Source of the DNA: Blautia pseudococcoides | GTDB lineage: Bacteria > Bacillota > Clostridia > Lachnospirales > Lachnospiraceae | Length of the DNA: 64,000 bases | Reading direction: 5' to 3' | NCBI RefSeq assembly: GCF_001689125.2 | Contig: NZ_CP015405.2 | Location: 2,397,001 to 2,461,000 of the forward strand | Part shown: positions 27,074 to 35,676 of the stretch, in pieces | Position numbering within the stretch: the first letter of the stretch is position 1 | Layout: every line of letters starts with the position of its first letter | The notes under the pieces: generated by a model | Seen by the model: the letters and a program-made list of their open reading frames with translations, nothing else | What the model was told of the DNA's origin: nothing | Database searches by the model: none | Position numbers and translations under genes: made by a program

Positions 27074-27090
27074 CAATATTAGATATATTG
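27074..27090. promoter_or_regulatory. Possible operator upstream of the GH112 gene
   Basis: CAATAT-N5-ATATTG is a perfect dyad about 140 bp before the GH112 start, with another CAATAT nearby at about 27112. No -35/-10 pair stands out. The rest of 26937-27181 holds nothing else recognisable. Confidence 0.35.
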
Positions 27091-27181
27091 CTTTTTTTAA
27101 ATTCATTCCAACAATATAGATGAGGTATCAGTCTGTTCCATACCCCCGGAAGCGTTTTCCGCACAGCCCAAAAACTGGCAC

Positions 27182-27222
27182 AAAAAAGGTGTGCAGCACC
27201 TAGACGAAGGGTCTGCACACCT
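27182..27222 (-). terminator. Terminator of the lysine transporter gene
   Basis: On the minus strand AGGTGTGCAG, a 16-nt loop region, then CTGCACACCT followed by TTTTTT, 16 bp after the stop of the NhaC-type gene. Confidence 0.9.
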
Positions 27223-27237
27223 GTCTCTGCCCAATCC

Positions 27238-28851
27238 TTAGGAAAGAGGCCTGTTCTGTATTTTTATTACAACCAGCACCAGCAGCATAAGAAGAATCGC
27301 TATAGGAAGCGCAATCCATGCAGTCTGCACAAATCCTGCAATAATGTAGGAAACAAAGCTGACCGCTGCCACTGTGACCGCATAAGGAAGCTGCGTGGAA
27401 ACATGGTTTACATGGTCACACTGGGCTCCCGCTGACGCCATAATTGTAGTATCTGATATGGGAGAGCAGTGATCACCACATACAGCCCCTGCCATACAGG
27501 CAGATATGGAAATAATCATAAGCTGCGGATTGGTGTTGGAAAATGCGGAAACCACAATGGGGATCAGGATACCAAAGGTTCCCCATGAAGTTCCGGTGGC
27601 AAATGCCAGACCGCATCCGACTAAAAAGATAATAGCAGGAAGCAGGTTTATAAATCCGCTTGCTCCTGATTTCACCAGGACTTCCACATACTCTGCTGCA
27701 CCCAGGCTGTCCGTCATGGCTTTCAGTGTCCAGGCAAAGGTCAGGATGAGGATGGCAGGAACCATGGCTTTAAATCCCTCCGGTATACATGCCATACAAT
27801 CCCTGAAAGAGAGAACCCGGCGGGCAATATACAGAACCACTGTGATCACCAGACCAAAAAAGCTGCCCATCGCAAGGCCTACGGATGCATCACTCTGGGA
27901 GAATGCCTCAACAAACCCAGCCCCGTCAAAAAATCCGCCTGTATAGATCATGCCGATGATACAGCACACTACCAGACACAAAATAGGGATGACAAGGTCA
28001 ATCACTTTCCCCTTCATGTTCTCTCTCTGTGTCTCTGCACTGGCATAAGGGCGGCCCGGAGTGGTATATAGATCACCCTGCATTGCATTCTTCTCATGCA
28101 CTGCCATGGAGCCGAACTCCACCTTCATCAGTACCATTCCCACCATCATGACAATGGTAAGAAGGGCATAAAAATTATAAGGAATGGCCCGCACAAAAAG
28201 GGAAAGCCCATCTTCTCCCTCTACAAATCCACTGACTGCAGCCGCCCATGAAGAAATAGGCGCTATAATACAGACCGGAGCTGCCGTGGCATCAATAAGA
28301 TAGGCCAGCTTTGCCCTGGAAACCTGCTGCTTATCCGTCACCGGACGCATAACACTGCCCACGGTGAGACAGTTGAAATAGTCGTCAATAAAAATCAGCA
28401 CACCCAGCAGGATTGTGGCAAGCTGCGCTCCCACACGGCTCTTAATATGCCCGCCTGCCCAGCGCCCAAAAGCTGCGGAACCTCCTGCATTGTTCATGAG
28501 ACACACCATAATGCCCAGAATGACCAGGAATACAAGGATCCCTACATTGTTGCCACTGGAAAGCACGCTGATTATGCCTCCCTGAAAAATCTGTGTTACA
28601 GTTCCCTCAAAGGAAAAGTTGGAGTAAAATAAAGCCCCCACTAAAATTCCAATAAACAAAGAACTATAAACTTCCTTTGTGATCAGTGCCAGCGCGATCG
28701 CCACAACCGGCGGCACAAGGGCCCAGAAGGTCGCGTACATTTTGGGTTCATATGCCGTCTCGCCCTCCCCGGCAAATACTGTGACTGCACACAGCAGCAC
28801 CATAAGCGCTGCGGACACCCACATGCCCCATCTTCTTTTCCTGCTTCCCAT
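27238..28851 (-). CDS. lysW: NhaC-family transporter, probable lysine transporter LysW
   Basis: The start ATG at 28851 gives 537 aa; the longer open frame upstream runs through the riboswitch and is not coding. A signal-like N-terminal helix (ALMVLLCAVTVFA) is followed by about 12 membrane segments, with NhaC markers (IFIDDYFNCLTVGSVMRPV, ISSWAAAVSGF, GTSWGTFGIL, GDHCSPISDTTIMAS). NhaC-family members under L-box control were named LysW in comparative studies and predicted to import lysine. The lysine riboswitch directly upstream supports this assignment over Na+/H+ exchange alone. Confidence 0.88.
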   Translation of the reverse strand: MGSRKRRWGMWVSAALMVLLCAVTVFAGEGETAYEPKMYATFWALVPPVVAIALALITKEVYSSLFIGILVGALFYSNFSFEGTVTQIFQGGIISVLSSGNNVGILVFLVILGIMVCLMNNAGGSAAFGRWAGGHIKSRVGAQLATILLGVLIFIDDYFNCLTVGSVMRPVTDKQQVSRAKLAYLIDATAAPVCIIAPISSWAAAVSGFVEGEDGLSLFVRAIPYNFYALLTIVMMVGMVLMKVEFGSMAVHEKNAMQGDLYTTPGRPYASAETQRENMKGKVIDLVIPILCLVVCCIIGMIYTGGFFDGAGFVEAFSQSDASVGLAMGSFFGLVITVVLYIARRVLSFRDCMACIPEGFKAMVPAILILTFAWTLKAMTDSLGAAEYVEVLVKSGASGFINLLPAIIFLVGCGLAFATGTSWGTFGILIPIVVSAFSNTNPQLMIISISACMAGAVCGDHCSPISDTTIMASAGAQCDHVNHVSTQLPYAVTVAAVSFVSYIIAGFVQTAWIALPIAILLMLLVLVVIKIQNRPLS

Positions 28852-28917
28852 AGAAACATCCTCTCTTTCTTTTCCCGGTTTCTGCCCTGTACTACAGTGC
28901 TTTCTATTATTACAGAC

Positions 28918-28964
28918 AATAAAAAGCCATGAACGGCAATCCCTTACGGGAACGCGTTCATGGC
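28918..28964 (-). terminator. Riboswitch-controlled terminator
   Basis: On the minus strand GCCATGAACG...CGTTCATGGC with an inner TTCCC/GGGA stem is followed by TTTTTAT, between the lysine aptamer and the transporter start. It is the expected OFF structure when lysine is bound. Confidence 0.9.
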
Positions 28965-28984
28965 AGCAAAATTTCTTTCTCTGT

Positions 28985-29160
28985 CCAAGATGATAGCGCT
29001 CCACTTCCAGTGACAGTACGACGCATCTTATGCGGCGTCCCAGAAACAGACACCCGGGCAGGTGTCCATCCCTTCGGCAGCTTCCCCTTTCTTTCCGGCG
29101 GCCGCCCGGCCTTTTCTGCGGAAATACTCTTGAAACCTGCACCTCTATCATTCTGCCGTT
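28985..29160 (-). promoter_or_regulatory. Lysine riboswitch (L box)
   Basis: Minus-strand features match the L-box consensus in order: P1 ATGATAG paired with CTATCAT at the far end, AGAGGTGC, AAGAGTA, GCTGCCGAAGG, a GGGTGTCTG arm, TGGGAC, the CTGTCAC turn and GGAGCGCTATC. A terminator and an NhaC-type gene follow. High lysine should end transcription early. Confidence 0.92.
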
Positions 29161-29503
29161 CCTGACACATTGTCAGAAACCGTTTTTTATTTCTATGTTA
29201 TCATAACATTATCCTGTCAGAAATCCAAGTATTTTTGACACATTTCTTTCTAAAATTCATTTCATCTATTATGATCCGCTAATTTCTACCCTTTAGGGGT
29301 GTTCCCGCCTTTGAGGTGCAAAATACGATGCATTGCATTTCGGCGCTGACTGACTCAGGTTTTAGCTGTATAATGGGCTGAATTACCGCTTTTAATTTTC
29401 TATATATATAGAATATTTTCAGATAATATGGTATAATAGTTGTAAGAATAATAGACAACGGACACCCGTCGTTACCCACAGTTTTATACAAGGAGGGATA
29501 GAT
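29161..29503. other. Intergenic region with an extended -10 promoter
   Basis: No gene. On the plus strand TGGTATAAT (29429-29437) is an extended -10 box about 70 bp before the next ATG; the -35 is weak. The promoter for the lysine riboswitch transcript should also lie here on the minus strand. Confidence 0.5.
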
Positions 29504-30100
29504 ATGACTAACCGCATCATTACGATCAACCGAATGTATGGCAGCAATGGAAGACTGATCGGAAAAGCACTTGCAGAAAGACTTGATATTCCGTTTTATG
29601 ACAAAGAGCTCATCACCCTGGCAAGCCAGGAAAATGATATTCCCCTGGAGGAACTGAAAAAAGTAGATGAAACGCGGGCAAACCAATGGCATCTTCCGGT
29701 AAAAGACGCCATGCAGATGGAACCCCAGTATCATTTTCAGCCCATGAACGACGTGCTCTTTGGGTCCCAGTCTAAAATCATTCATGACCTGGCAGAAAAG
29801 GGAGACTGTATTCTTGCAGGACGCTGTGCTGATCAGATCCTGGAGAATAAATGCAAAAGTATTTTCATTTTTGCCCCCTTTGAGTACAGGGTAATAAACA
29901 TTATGGAACGTATCGGCAGAGAAGAGCGAAGCGCCCGCTCTCTGGTCAAAAAAATGGATAAAAGAAGACGTTCCTACTATGAATACTTCACAGATGCCAA
30001 ATGGCTGGATATGACCCATTATGACCTCTGTTTAGACAGCAGCAAATTTTCCCAGAAGCACATCCTGGATATGCTGGAGGCTCTTTACAGAGACATGTAA
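29504..30100 (+). CDS. Cytidylate kinase-like family protein
   Basis: The 198-aa protein starts after AGGAGGG. It has the P-loop-like ITINRMYGSNGRLIGKALAERL, the DKELI motif and the GDCILAGRCAD segment typical of the cytidylate-kinase-like family (relatives of Cmk without a proven substrate), plus an Arg-rich lid (KKMDKRRRSYYEYFT). Many Lachnospiraceae carry several such genes with unclear roles. It stands alone between a promoter and a terminator. Confidence 0.85.
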   Translation: MTNRIITINRMYGSNGRLIGKALAERLDIPFYDKELITLASQENDIPLEELKKVDETRANQWHLPVKDAMQMEPQYHFQPMNDVLFGSQSKIIHDLAEKGDCILAGRCADQILENKCKSIFIFAPFEYRVINIMERIGREERSARSLVKKMDKRRRSYYEYFTDAKWLDMTHYDLCLDSSKFSQKHILDMLEALYRDM

Positions 30101-30119
30101 ATGACCAGATCAAGTACTA

Positions 30120-30145
30120 GGGACATCAATGGATGTCCCTTTTTC
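30120..30145. terminator. Bidirectional terminator between convergent genes
   Basis: GGGACATC, AATG loop, GATGTCCC and TTTTTC follow the cytidylate-kinase-like gene; the end of the minus-strand gene at 30144 overlaps it. Confidence 0.85.
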
Positions 30146-30407
30146 AAAGCCTGACAGAAACATAAGTTCCGTCCTGCGCTGTGACGTTTATGATCTCCAG
30201 GCCTTTATACTGCCGTAGAACCTGATAGCATTCACGGCAGGCCTGACGGAGAAATTTTTTGTTGATATCTTTTCCGTAAGGAGCAGGCAGAGCATTCTGC
30301 ATTTCCCGAACAGCACACTCCGGGATGCAGGCTATGGCAAATCCCGCAAGCCGCAGTGGTACCGGAATGAAAAGTCGTACATCCTTGGAGCGTATAATGA
30401 TCCTCAT
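30144..30407 (-). CDS. Hypothetical protein, 87 aa, in the DUF2089/SHOCT operon
   Basis: A short protein, mostly soluble, with the moderately hydrophobic segment LFIPVPLRLAGFAIACIP and a helical part that includes CRECYQVLRQYKG. I do not recognise the family. It begins 15 bp after the SHOCT-like gene and is probably the last gene of a three-gene minus-strand operon with DUF2089 and SHOCT-like proteins. Confidence 0.7.
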   Translation of the reverse strand: MRIIIRSKDVRLFIPVPLRLAGFAIACIPECAVREMQNALPAPYGKDINKKFLRQACRECYQVLRQYKGLEIINVTAQDGTYVSVRL

Positions 30408-30422
30408 CTTCTCTCCCCTTGC

Positions 30423-30827
30423 TTAACCGATGTAAATTTTTACAACATCACCAGCTTTAGACACTACATTCACAATATCACCGATTGCTTCCGCATCCAG
30501 ACAGTCCACAACGGTATCCAGAACCTCCGTGAGTTCAATACCCTGCATATTTTCACTGACAACAGGAAGTTTTCCTGTGACTTTGAGGATCTGTCGGATG
30601 GCTGTCACCGGAAGCTGCACGTTGACTTTGTCCCCCTCACTGCTGTCGACCACAATGCGTACCATTCTTTTGTCATAGTCCATATTGACCGGTTCGGTTT
30701 TTGCCACTTCATAGGAAGCTGCCCCCACCTCCTTTTGTGGTGTCAGAGCTGCCAGAAGCTCTGATGCCTGCTCTGCTGTAATTTTGCCTTCCTCTAACAT
30801 TTTTAAAATTCTTAACTGTTCTTCCAT
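30423..30827 (-). CDS. SHOCT-like domain protein (YvlB-related)
   Basis: The 134-aa protein begins with a short helical SHOCT-like motif (EEQLRILKMLEEGKITAEQASELLAAL), followed by a beta-rich domain with repeated VV/VN strands and a C-terminal KAGDVVKIYIG. The N-terminal motif is shared with the end of the neighbouring DUF2089 protein. Such pairs are thought to act in envelope-stress or anti-sigma-type regulation; this is family knowledge, not shown here. It is 26 bp downstream of the DUF2089 gene. Confidence 0.75.
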   Translation of the reverse strand: MEEQLRILKMLEEGKITAEQASELLAALTPQKEVGAASYEVAKTEPVNMDYDKRMVRIVVDSSEGDKVNVQLPVTAIRQILKVTGKLPVVSENMQGIELTEVLDTVVDCLDAEAIGDIVNVVSKAGDVVKIYIG

Positions 30828-30853
30828 GATATTCTCCTTTTATTTTGATATTT

Positions 30854-31210
30854 TTATTTCATTTGCTCCAGAGCTTCCTCCGGGGTGATTTCTCCGCGCT
30901 CCAGGGCATCCAGTATTTCCTTTTTCTTATTGTCCGGAGCCGGAGCCGATTTGTATCCCAGCTTCTCTATCACCTCGTCCAGACGGGAACGGACTGTGGG
31001 ATAAGAGATTTTCAGTTCTTTTTCTACTTCTTTGATGTTGCCGCGGCAGCGGATAAATGTTTCGGTGAAGAAAAGCTCCTGTTCGGACAGGTAGTCAAAT
31101 TTGTTCAGGCGGAAATCATTTTCAATAACTGTATCACACTTGTCACATTTTAATTTGATCACTTTGAGCTGACCGCCGCAGACCGGGCACTGACTGATTA
31201 CTTTATACAT
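30854..31210 (-). CDS. DUF2089 family zinc-ribbon regulator
   Basis: The 118-aa protein has an N-terminal zinc ribbon (CPVCGG and CDKC), a helix-turn-helix segment (NIKEVEKELKISYPTVRSRLDEVIEKLG) and a C-terminal SHOCT-type tail (ILDALERGEITPEEAL). It is probably a DNA-binding regulator of its own operon. Its start follows AGGAGG. Confidence 0.88.
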   Translation of the reverse strand: MYKVISQCPVCGGQLKVIKLKCDKCDTVIENDFRLNKFDYLSEQELFFTETFIRCRGNIKEVEKELKISYPTVRSRLDEVIEKLGYKSAPAPDNKKKEILDALERGEITPEEALEQMK

Positions 31211-31673
31211 TTGTTTTCCTCCTTATGGTTTATATAATATACCTACACTTCGTATATGTCAACATAAATATTCATATTTTTAATACATATATTAATTATC
31301 TTAATTATATCATTAAATATATTCATTTTAAACATTCATTCCTTTTATAAATCACCTCATGTATTCTCTATCCGTCCTTTCACTCCCATCAACAGAGCTA
31401 TTAACTCTAATGTACCGGCTCTTCCAGCACGCCCCCTGCTGCCGCCAAAGGTGATATTTCCCACTCCCGGTTTTACCTCCTGTAATCTCACATCCGAAAA
31501 AATACCAAAGACCGTATTCTGCCTGAGTTTTTTCCACACAAAAATCCAGAGAACCCGCTCTTCTGGAAACCAGAAAGAACGGATTCTCTGGAGTGCTGTA
31601 TACTTCACGTATCACCTGGGTACAGCGAAACGTGAAACATCAGTATGAAATACTTAACAGGGGCAGCGGCTCA
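31211..31673. other. Intergenic region with one long hairpin
   Basis: Two overlapping minus-strand frames at 31352-31615 lack ribosome binding sites and recognisable domains, so I do not call a gene. A long imperfect inverted repeat (31546-31566 and 31570-31591, ends CCAGAGAA/TTCTCTGG, TTT/AAA loop) lies within. No T-run follows, so its role is open. Confidence 0.45.
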
Positions 31674-32561
31674 TCAGATTTCTTTCACCGGCAGCAGTTC
31701 AATATATCCCCTGTGACCTACCGGTTCAAGCTGTATGCGGGGATTTTCCTTATCCCAGCAGCAGCCGATCACTTCCGGATCGTATTTTTCAATTGCCTGC
31801 TGCACTTCCGTGATCGCCTGGCAGTACCCTTCCTCCTCGAAGGGTTCTCCGCGAAACATCAGGTATTTTGCTGCCGGAAGATCTATACATTCAAATCCCT
31901 CCGGCACCGGCTCCTGGAAATCTGCTGCCACTTCCACACCCTGCACATATGTCGATGTGCCCGAAGTGCGGTATGCTTCCGGAAGCCAGAGACATACAGG
32001 TTCGCCGCTGATGGATTTTATACTGGTGAGGATCCCCCACACATCACACCCTACTTCCCCGCAATACTGAAAATAATCCTCCGCATTCTTACCTCTTTTT
32101 ATGATCACTTTTCTTGCTGGTCGCTCTGTCATCTGAACAAATACACTTTTTACACTTTCCATATCTTCCGGCTCCTTTCGCAGGTTTCTGTATTTTACGC
32201 CGTAGGGGATAAACAGAAGCAGAGGCCCCGGATTCGCCGTGTACTCTCTGGGATTACAGCCAAACTCCCGAAAAAAAGCACGCTGATACCCATCTACACT
32301 GCCGAATCCCATATCCAGTGCCACATCCAGAATCCTGCATTTCTCATCCCGCAGGCGCAAGGCGGACCGGGAAAGGCGCAGGCGGCGGATGTAATCTGCC
32401 GGAGTGAGATTGGTATACTCCTTAAACAGGCGGTATGAATACCAGGGAGAATACAGGGACACTTCCGAAAGCTTCGCCAGCGTCATACTTTCACTTAAAT
32501 GTTGTTCGATGTAATCCTGCATTCTCTGGACAGCCAGAATCTGCTCCGTCATTTCTGTCAC
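31674..32561 (-). CDS. AraC-family regulator with GyrI-like effector domain
   Basis: The 295-aa protein has two AraC helix-turn-helix units at residues about 10-105 (MTLAKLSEVSLYSPWYSYRLFKEYTNLTP, ILDVALDMGFGSVDGYQRAFFREFGCNPREY) and a C-terminal GyrI/Rob-like domain for small-molecule binding from about 130. This N-terminal DNA-binding order is that of Rob/SoxS-like regulators with fused GyrI. Target genes are not evident; it lies downstream of the Rrf2 gene by 163 bp in the same direction. Confidence 0.9.
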   Translation of the reverse strand: MTEMTEQILAVQRMQDYIEQHLSESMTLAKLSEVSLYSPWYSYRLFKEYTNLTPADYIRRLRLSRSALRLRDEKCRILDVALDMGFGSVDGYQRAFFREFGCNPREYTANPGPLLLFIPYGVKYRNLRKEPEDMESVKSVFVQMTERPARKVIIKRGKNAEDYFQYCGEVGCDVWGILTSIKSISGEPVCLWLPEAYRTSGTSTYVQGVEVAADFQEPVPEGFECIDLPAAKYLMFRGEPFEEEGYCQAITEVQQAIEKYDPEVIGCCWDKENPRIQLEPVGHRGYIELLPVKEI

Positions 32562-32724
32562 CTCCCTACACTTGTTATCATACCGGAACTTCTAATATTA
32601 CTCTCGACCTTTTTTGCCAACCCAAAACGGTTGTCTCTCCTTCCAAAAGGATTTTGATCATAATCTGCTGAATGGTTCAAATACCGGCAGGCCGCAGCAG
32701 CTTTCTTTTGTATCACAATTTTTC

Positions 32725-33159
32725 TTATATTATATAATTCAGGGAGCACTGCTTCTGCCATTCTACCAAATCTGCCAGTGTGTATTTGTCCACCACACTT
32801 TTTATGGCATTGTCCAGCTCCTTCCAGAGAACAAGCGTGGGGCAGGCTTCTGCACGGGTACATTCGTTGGTCTCCCCTTCCAGGCATTCCACTGGTGCCA
32901 GGCTGCCCTCTGTCAAACGGAGAATAGAACCAACGGAATACTCCTCCGGCTTTTTGGACAAGCGGTAACCGCCCTGGGGCCCGCGGATGCTTTTCACATA
33001 ACCGGCGCGGGCAAGGATAGACACGATCTGCTCCAGGTATTTTGTGGAGATTTCCTGTCTTGACGCAATTTCTTTTACTCTCACCGGACCGCCCTCATCG
33101 TGTATGGCTATATCCAGCATCATACGCAGTGCATAACGTCCTTTTGTTGATATTTTCAT
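32725..33159 (-). CDS. Rrf2-family regulator with three cysteines (IscR-like)
   Basis: The 144-aa protein has the Rrf2 winged helix (STKGRYALRMMLDIA, ISTKYLEQIVSILARAGYVKSIRGPQGGY) and cysteines C92, C100 and C106, similar to the Fe-S ligands of IscR but with one wider gap. CymR proteins that control cysteine genes lack such a cluster. It follows the O-acetylhomoserine sulfhydrylase gene in the same direction, so it probably controls sulphur or Fe-S metabolism, perhaps via the box before cysK. Confidence 0.9.
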   Translation of the reverse strand: MKISTKGRYALRMMLDIAIHDEGGPVRVKEIASRQEISTKYLEQIVSILARAGYVKSIRGPQGGYRLSKKPEEYSVGSILRLTEGSLAPVECLEGETNECTRAEACPTLVLWKELDNAIKSVVDKYTLADLVEWQKQCSLNYII

Positions 33160-33228
33160 GAGTTACCTCCAGATATCCCTTTCTTTCCGAAGGCAGATGC
33201 TGTCATCCCCGCTTCCCCCCTGTACCTG

Positions 33229-34536
33229 TCAGGATATGGCACGAAATGCCTCCTCCAAATCCTGAAGGATGTCATCAATGTTCTCCGTACCTATGGACAG
33301 GCGGACAGTATTTGGACGGATTCCCTGCTCTGTAAGTTCTGCTTCGGTGAGCTGGGCATGGGTGGTGGAAGCCGGGTGAATGACCAGGGATTTCACATCA
33401 GCCACATTTGCCAGCAAAGAGAAAAGTTCCAGGTTGTCGATAAATTCTTTTGTCTTCCCGGCATCTCCTTTTACCTCAAATGTAAAGATAGAACCGCCCC
33501 CATTGGGGAAATACTTTTTATACAATCTCTGCTGTTCGGGATCTTCGCTGACAGACGGATGATGAACTTCCTCCACCAGCGGATGTTTCTGTAAATATTC
33601 TACCACTTTCAGCGTATTCTGTACATGGCGTTCTACCCGCAGAGACAGAGTTTCCAGTCCCTGAAGGAAGAAAAATGCATGGAAGGGAGAAAGCGTAGCA
33701 CCTGTGTCGCGCAGCAAAATGGCTCTGATCTTCGTCACAAAGGCAGCCGGACCAGCGGCTTTTGTAAAGCTTACCCCGTGGTAGCTGGGATTGGGTTCCA
33801 CAAGGGAGGAGAATTTTCCAGATGCCTCCCAGTCAAATTTTCCGCTGTCTATGATCACACCGCCCAGAGCCGTACCATGACCGCCGATAAACTTTGTGGC
33901 GGAATGTACCACAATATCCGCCCCGTATGCAATGGGGCGCACCAGGAAAGGCGTGGCAAACGTGTTGTCAACCACCAAAGGAATTTTATGGGCATGAGCG
34001 ATCTGCGCAACAGCCTCAATATCCACCGCCTCAGAACGGGGATTTCCAAGTGTCTCAATAAAAATAGCTTTCGTGTTCTCCCGAATGGCGCCCTCCACTT
34101 CTTCCTTATTAAATATATCCACAAATGTGGTTTCAATCCCATAGTCCGGCAGAGTATGTTCCAGCAGGTTATAAGACCCCCCGTAAATATTTTTTGCGGA
34201 GACGATGTGGTCCCCCTGTTTTGCCAGATTCTGGAAGGTATAGGAGATAGCCGCAGCTCCTGACGCAACAGCCAGTGCTGCCACGCCGCCCTCCAGTGCC
34301 GCAATTCTCTGTTCAAATACATCCTGAGTGGGATTTGTCAGCCTTCCGTAAATATTCCCCGCATTTGACAGGTCAAAACGTGCTGCCGCATGTGCACAGT
34401 CATCAAACACATAGGAGGAGGAAGCATATATAGGTACTGCCCTTGCACCTGTTGCCGAATCCGGAGCCTCCTGGCCCACATGAAGCTGTAAAGTCTCGAA
34501 TTTAAAATTTCTGTCTTTTCTCTCTGTTTTTTTCAT
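33229..34536 (-). CDS. metY: O-acetylhomoserine sulfhydrylase (aminocarboxypropyltransferase)
   Basis: The protein of about 435 aa is a PLP enzyme of the Cys/Met metabolism family. It shows [13 protein letters not shown], the cofactor-binding VVDNTFATP, the PLP lysine in [13 protein letters not shown], and the C-terminal [10 protein letters not shown] and [12 protein letters not shown]. It would make homocysteine from O-acetylhomoserine and sulfide. The start is set at 34536 because GGTGAGGG precedes it; an upstream in-frame ATG adds a poor N-terminus. It lies 81 bp downstream of cysK. Confidence 0.92.
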   Translation of the reverse strand: MKKTERKDRNFKFETLQLHVGQEAPDSATGARAVPIYASSSYVFDDCAHAAARFDLSNAGNIYGRLTNPTQDVFEQRIAALEGGVAALAVASGAAAISYTFQNLAKQGDHIVSAKNIYGGSYNLLEHTLPDYGIETTFVDIFNKEEVEGAIRENTKAIFIETLGNPRSEAVDIEAVAQIAHAHKIPLVVDNTFATPFLVRPIAYGADIVVHSATKFIGGHGTALGGVIIDSGKFDWEASGKFSSLVEPNPSYHGVSFTKAAGPAAFVTKIRAILLRDTGATLSPFHAFFFLQGLETLSLRVERHVQNTLKVVEYLQKHPLVEEVHHPSVSEDPEQQRLYKKYFPNGGGSIFTFEVKGDAGKTKEFIDNLELFSLLANVADVKSLVIHPASTTHAQLTEAELTEQGIRPNTVRLSIGTENIDDILQDLEEAFRAIS

Positions 34537-34617
34537 AGTTGTCACCCTCACCTTTTTTGATATTTTTATAACGCCCTTCAAGCTTTGGCTCAAAAAGCTG
34601 TTTTTTGTTCCGGAATT

Positions 34618-35559
34618 TTAATTTTGGAATAATGGCGTGGAATAATATCTGTCTCCGCTGTCCGGAAGAAGCACAACGATATTTTTCCCTGCATACTCTT
34701 TTCTCTTAGCCAGTTCCATAGCTGCATACATGGCCGCACCGGAGGAGATTCCTACCAGAATGCCTTCTTTTTTTGCGATTTTCTTTGCGGTTTCTATGGC
34801 TGCATCATTTTCCACCTGCATGATCTCATCGTATATCTCTGTGTTCAGCACCGTTGGGATAAAACCTGCCCCGATGCCCTGGATCTTGTGAGGACCCGGC
34901 CTGCCGCCTGAGAGGACCGGTGAATCTGTCGGCTCTACCGCCACCACTTTAACAGCCGGATTTTTCGATTTCAGATATTCTCCGGTACCTGTGATGGTTC
35001 CGCCTGTGCCAACCCCTGAAACAAAGACATCCACGGTGCCCTCCGTATCGTTCCAAATTTCAGGTCCTGTGGTCTTTCTGTGCATTTCCGGATTGGAGGC
35101 ATTTTCAAACTGGCCCGGAATGAAGCTGCCGGGAATTTCGCGGCTAAGTTCCTCCGCTCTTGCTATGGCTCCATTCATGCCCTTGCCTCCCTCCGTCAGC
35201 ACCAGCTCCGCACCGTAGGCTTTCAGTATATTCCTGCGCTCCACGCTCATAGTCTCCGGCATTGTAAGGATCAGGCGGTATCCCCTGGCTGCTGCCATGG
35301 ATGCAAGGCCTATGCCTGTGTTGCCGGACGTTGGTTCTATCAGCACCGTACCCGGACCGATCAGCCCGGCCTCCTCCGCAGTATCCAGCATATTTTTCGC
35401 AATCCTGTCTTTCACACTTCCCGCCGGATTCAGATATTCCAGCTTTGCCAGAACTGACGCGTTCAGCCCCTCCTCCTTTTCCATGTTCTGCATTTCCATC
35501 AGGGGAGTACCTCCAACCAGCTCTGCTGCGCTTCTATAAATATGATCTCTGCTCATCAT
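34618..35559 (-). CDS. cysK: Cysteine synthase A
   Basis: The 313-aa O-acetylserine sulfhydrylase has the PLP lysine in [11 protein letters not shown], substrate loop [10 protein letters not shown], the [14 protein letters not shown] phosphate-binding loop and a C-terminal [14 protein letters not shown]. It makes cysteine from O-acetylserine and sulfide. It is first in a likely operon with metY and the Rrf2 gene. A perfect SigA promoter and a CymR-like box lie just upstream. Confidence 0.95.
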   Translation of the reverse strand: MMSRDHIYRSAAELVGGTPLMEMQNMEKEEGLNASVLAKLEYLNPAGSVKDRIAKNMLDTAEEAGLIGPGTVLIEPTSGNTGIGLASMAAARGYRLILTMPETMSVERRNILKAYGAELVLTEGGKGMNGAIARAEELSREIPGSFIPGQFENASNPEMHRKTTGPEIWNDTEGTVDVFVSGVGTGGTITGTGEYLKSKNPAVKVVAVEPTDSPVLSGGRPGPHKIQGIGAGFIPTVLNTEIYDEIMQVENDAAIETAKKIAKKEGILVGISSGAAMYAAMELAKRKEYAGKNIVVLLPDSGDRYYSTPLFQN

Positions 35560-35572
35560 TTTCTCCTTTCAT

Positions 35573-35625
35573 ATATTTCCCATCGAATTAATAGGAATTA
35601 TAACTGTATCTGTCCCTTCTGTCAA
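35573..35625 (-). promoter_or_regulatory. cysK promoter with CymR/Rrf2-type box
   Basis: On the minus strand TTGACA (35620-35625) and TATAAT (35597-35602) are exactly 17 nt apart. Overlapping the -10 box, AATTCCTAT-N7-ATGGGAAAT (about 35574-35599) resembles the CymR consensus. A bound Rrf2 protein would block transcription. Confidence 0.75.
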
Positions 35626-35626
35626 G

Positions 35627-35676
35627 AAAAAAATCCCAGATTGCCTGATTTTTTTCAGATACAATCTGGGATCTTG
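35627..35676 (-). terminator. Terminator of the DUF4353 lipoprotein gene
   Basis: On the minus strand GATCCCAGATTG...CAATCTGGGATTTTTTTC just after the stop at 35677. The loop itself contains a T-run. Confidence 0.85.

Noticed and set aside
28852..29151. N-terminal extension of the NhaC-type protein
   Set aside because: These 100 codons coincide with the lysine riboswitch and its terminator; the signal-like N-terminus starts at 28851.
29279..30019. 246-codon minus-strand frame
   Set aside because: It lies opposite the cytidylate-kinase-like gene, which has a strong ribosome binding site and family motifs.
31352..31615. Minus-strand ORF of 87 codons
   Set aside because: Two competing frames overlap, neither with a ribosome binding site or domain; a hairpin occupies the region.
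34537..34617. S-box or T-box leader before the sulfhydrylase gene
   Set aside because: Only 81 bp is available and no conserved riboswitch or T-box elements are present.
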